From Diphasiastrum complanatum (taxonomy: Eukaryota; Streptophyta; Lycopodiopsida; Lycopodiales; Lycopodiaceae), in assembly GCA_029204225.1 (NCBI GenBank), contig CM055096.1:60490957-60554956 (forward strand): DNA of 64,000 nt, in the 5' to 3' direction. The position numbers and the translations under genes are program-made. Of this stretch, positions 61,701-64,000 are shown in pieces. How positions within the stretch are numbered: the first letter of the stretch is position 1; every line of letters begins with the position of its first letter. The notes beneath the pieces were generated by a model. That model searched no databases. It was not told the DNA's origin and saw only the letters and a list, made by a program, of their open reading frames with translations.

Positions 61701-62022
61701 ACGTATTTATATTGTCACATGATAGGTCTTTTGGCCTTCTTCCTTCTGTAACAGTCGATCTAACCATCAAGATGGTTGATGTTCAACAACGTTCTGTTTC
61801 CAGACTCAAAAAGATATTGTTCGAGACAGTTTATCTGTCGAGACAATTTATTGTTCGAGACAATTTATCTGTCGAGTTCATTTCGAGTTTGAACAAGAAT
61901 AAAAATGTTTCGAGTTTGGTTTTGAATTTGAGTCCGAGTTTCTCAGCCTTTGTCAATTAGACTGTGCACTTTGTTGGTAGATCCGAGATTTGTCTGTTAA
62001 GGTGTTCTACATCCCTAACAAA
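61701..62022 (-). repeat. copia D LTR joined directly to protease
   Basis: The minus strand starts TGTTAGGGATGTAGAACACC at 62,022 and contains repeats of (a)attgtctcgac/aa and a TATA-like aatataaat. It runs into protease sequence without PBS or gag, so a deletion removed the leader and gag. The LTR end is approximate. Confidence 0.55.
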
Positions 62023-62029
62023 CTAAACA

Positions 62030-64000
62030 TTCCAATCATAGACTAGCTATGATTAAGCTACCCATCTTATAATTAACTAGCTGAGTTAGTCAATAGCACA
62101 CATGAGTATCTTATTATTGGATTCAAACTAAAAAATGGTCAATTTCATACATCGTACATACTTGATCATTGTTAGAGTAACAATGAAGAGTAGCATGAAA
62201 ATTCTTAAAGGAGGACAAACTTGACAGTAACTAGGATATATCTTGAGAATTGGTCAACTATTAGCAAAGGCACTTTCGTAGTTCAAGGATAAGCATCAAA
62301 GGTACATGTTATCAGATATTTGTCCCAAAATACGGCATAACTTGTATCGACACCATGTGTAGATTAAATTCGTCAACCCATCAAATGAATGACGTGTGAT
62401 TATCATGTGAAATACTTTGGTCATCTTGCAAAAGTCTAGGCATGGTAGGGAATTTGGCCATGCAAAGTCATAATCATGCCAAAAGCTTTGTTCATACATA
62501 TAGATATCCTTACAGTAAAAATAAAATAAAATGAGAGAACTTATACAAAACTCATCATTCAATGAATTAAAGACTCTTAAAATGAGCTAATGTGATGCGA
62601 TATATGTGAATCTTGTTCATAGCTTGGTACCATCTCACTCTCTTGGGTTCATCCCACCAGTGACTGATTTTTTTTTAAGTGTTTATTTCAGTTCCTTACG
62701 CTTCAAAGCCATCTACAATGTAAGCCTTAATTCAAGTTTTCTTAATGGTGACAAGCTTTATGTTATAGTTTTAAGGCGTAACTAATAAGCTCGAGATATT
62801 TGACTGCAATATTGTTGCTTTGGCTATGGCCTTGTTTGCACACTTGATGTTCCAAATTGAGGTGAATTGACTTTGTCAAGTAACAACTTTATTGGAATAC
62901 AAAGCTAGTGCAAACAATTTTTCTTGGCTACGGTGAATGTAGAGAAGATGAAGAGGATGACAAAGAGAAAGAGAAAGAAGAAGGCAAAAATGGAGAGAGT
63001 GAGTTTTAAAGATGTGATCAAGTTGAGGCAAAGCATATGTTTCCGATATGGAATCATGCAGACACTATTGCAAAAGGAAGGAAAAAGCTAGTAAAGAACT
63101 CTCCTCCTCATTCTCCTTCCTAGTCTTGTTGCTTCTGCTTCCCTTCCCTTGCGATGATGCTAAACAAGATGATCCAAATGAAGAATCATGACGTGTCTTA
63201 TAGATTTGTGTAGGCCTTCATACACGTCTCACTCGCCTTCATACACGTGTCTTCAAAGAAGAACATGAATTTGTGCAAAAATGCTATTCGAATATTGGTA
63301 CACGGATAGGCTCACTGCCAAGCAAATTTGCTCTTGGCATATGCTGTAATTGTAAACAAGTGTTCTCCAATCAGAGTAAGCACTTAGGGCCATCCCTTTT
63401 TTTTTCAAGTCAAATATTCGACTTATTTTGTATAGGGTAAAGTCCTCGGGCGAGAACTTTATGCCTTGTGAGAGTAGTTGCTTGAAGTGGTGCAAAGACC
63501 CGCCGTCCGAGAGCTTTACCTGGCTTAAACCATTGACTTTTGTTTACAAATTATTTTATAATCCCTTGGCTGGGCATGATCTCCATAATTCTGTGCTTGA
63601 GATGGCTGCCTAGGCAAGGATACAATCATCAAGGAGGCCTCTCCATTTAGGAGAAATCCCTCCCCCTAGAACTTTCCGACTTTTGAGAACCCAAGCTTGA
63701 GGGCGGTGCGCTATGGCCTTGAGCCGAGTGAGTAAAGCCCCAAGGGCATGAGCTAGAATGCCTTGAGAGCTTGGGTGGTGGGCATGAGGGGCTTAATGCC
63801 CATGTGGCATCATGGCCCATGGGTGGTGTATACAATGAAATCATAGTTTTCAAAAAACTTCAAGAAAAACACACCATCCCAAAAAAATTTCATAAGAGGT
63901 CTTTAGGGAGGGGAGGGGGGCAAAGCGCGCGCAAGGAACAGGCAAAGAGGGGGCGTCGCATCATGTCTCAGGAGCGTCGATAGATCTTTCAACGGCGTGC
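62030..64000. other. Nothing assigned
   Basis: AT-rich to about 63,400, then less so to the window end. 63,640-63,960 has a higher G+C content and a GCGC-rich tail (63,925). All frames are short and show no recognised domain. Confidence 0.4.

Overview
The window looks like nuclear DNA from a large, transposon-rich land-plant genome. The evidence is one spliced plant gene (a MAP65/PRC1/Ase1-family microtubule bundler, minus strand, about 34.8-38.2 kb), abundant Ty1/copia and Ty3/gypsy LTR retrotransposons with plant-type primer-binding sites, LINE remnants, and very long (GA)n/(CT)n tracts. I cannot name the species; a fern or gymnosperm-like genome is a guess from repeat content, not a demonstrated result. 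No bacterial operon, CRISPR array, rRNA gene or convincing tRNA gene was seen.

0-5.1 kb is a three-level nest. A decayed gypsy integrase is interrupted by a minus-strand copia element, and that is interrupted by a plus-strand copia relic whose near-identical flanks (TTGCT/TCGCT) mark its insertion. 5.1-9.1 kb holds an LTR and a minus-strand copy of an unrecognised element that I call family X, itself carrying a solo-LTR-like insert with GA/GT microsatellites. 9.1-11.8 kb is a plus-strand copia (LTR, PBS, gag, protease, integrase) cut off inside integrase. 11.8-13.9 kb is a second minus-strand family X copy. 14.7-20.46 kb is a decayed minus-strand gypsy gag-pol with a broken reverse-transcriptase active site.

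20.46-25.92 kb is the most interesting element: a minus-strand copia-like retrotransposon with LTRs, PBS, gag and protease, in which integrase, RT and RNase H are absent. In their place is an intact 452-codon ORF I do not recognise, overlapping the protease frame at an ATGA. 25.9-31 kb contains head-to-head LTRs and a plus-strand family X copy. 31-34.6 kb is mostly AT-rich sequence with an RNase H fragment.

34.8-38.2 kb is the MAP65 gene: eleven exons could be placed with GT-AG borders and a consistent frame, but the N-terminal exon was not found. 38.2-48.8 kb holds degenerate repeats, a chromodomain-bearing gypsy tail, local tandem duplications and a LINE remnant. 48.83-56.21 kb is a large non-coding LTR element with a perfect 5-bp target-site duplication (GTCTA), carrying a younger GC-rich LTR-like insert. 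59.8-62.0 kb is a minus-strand copia whose LTR is joined directly to protease. The rest is unassigned AT-rich DNA.
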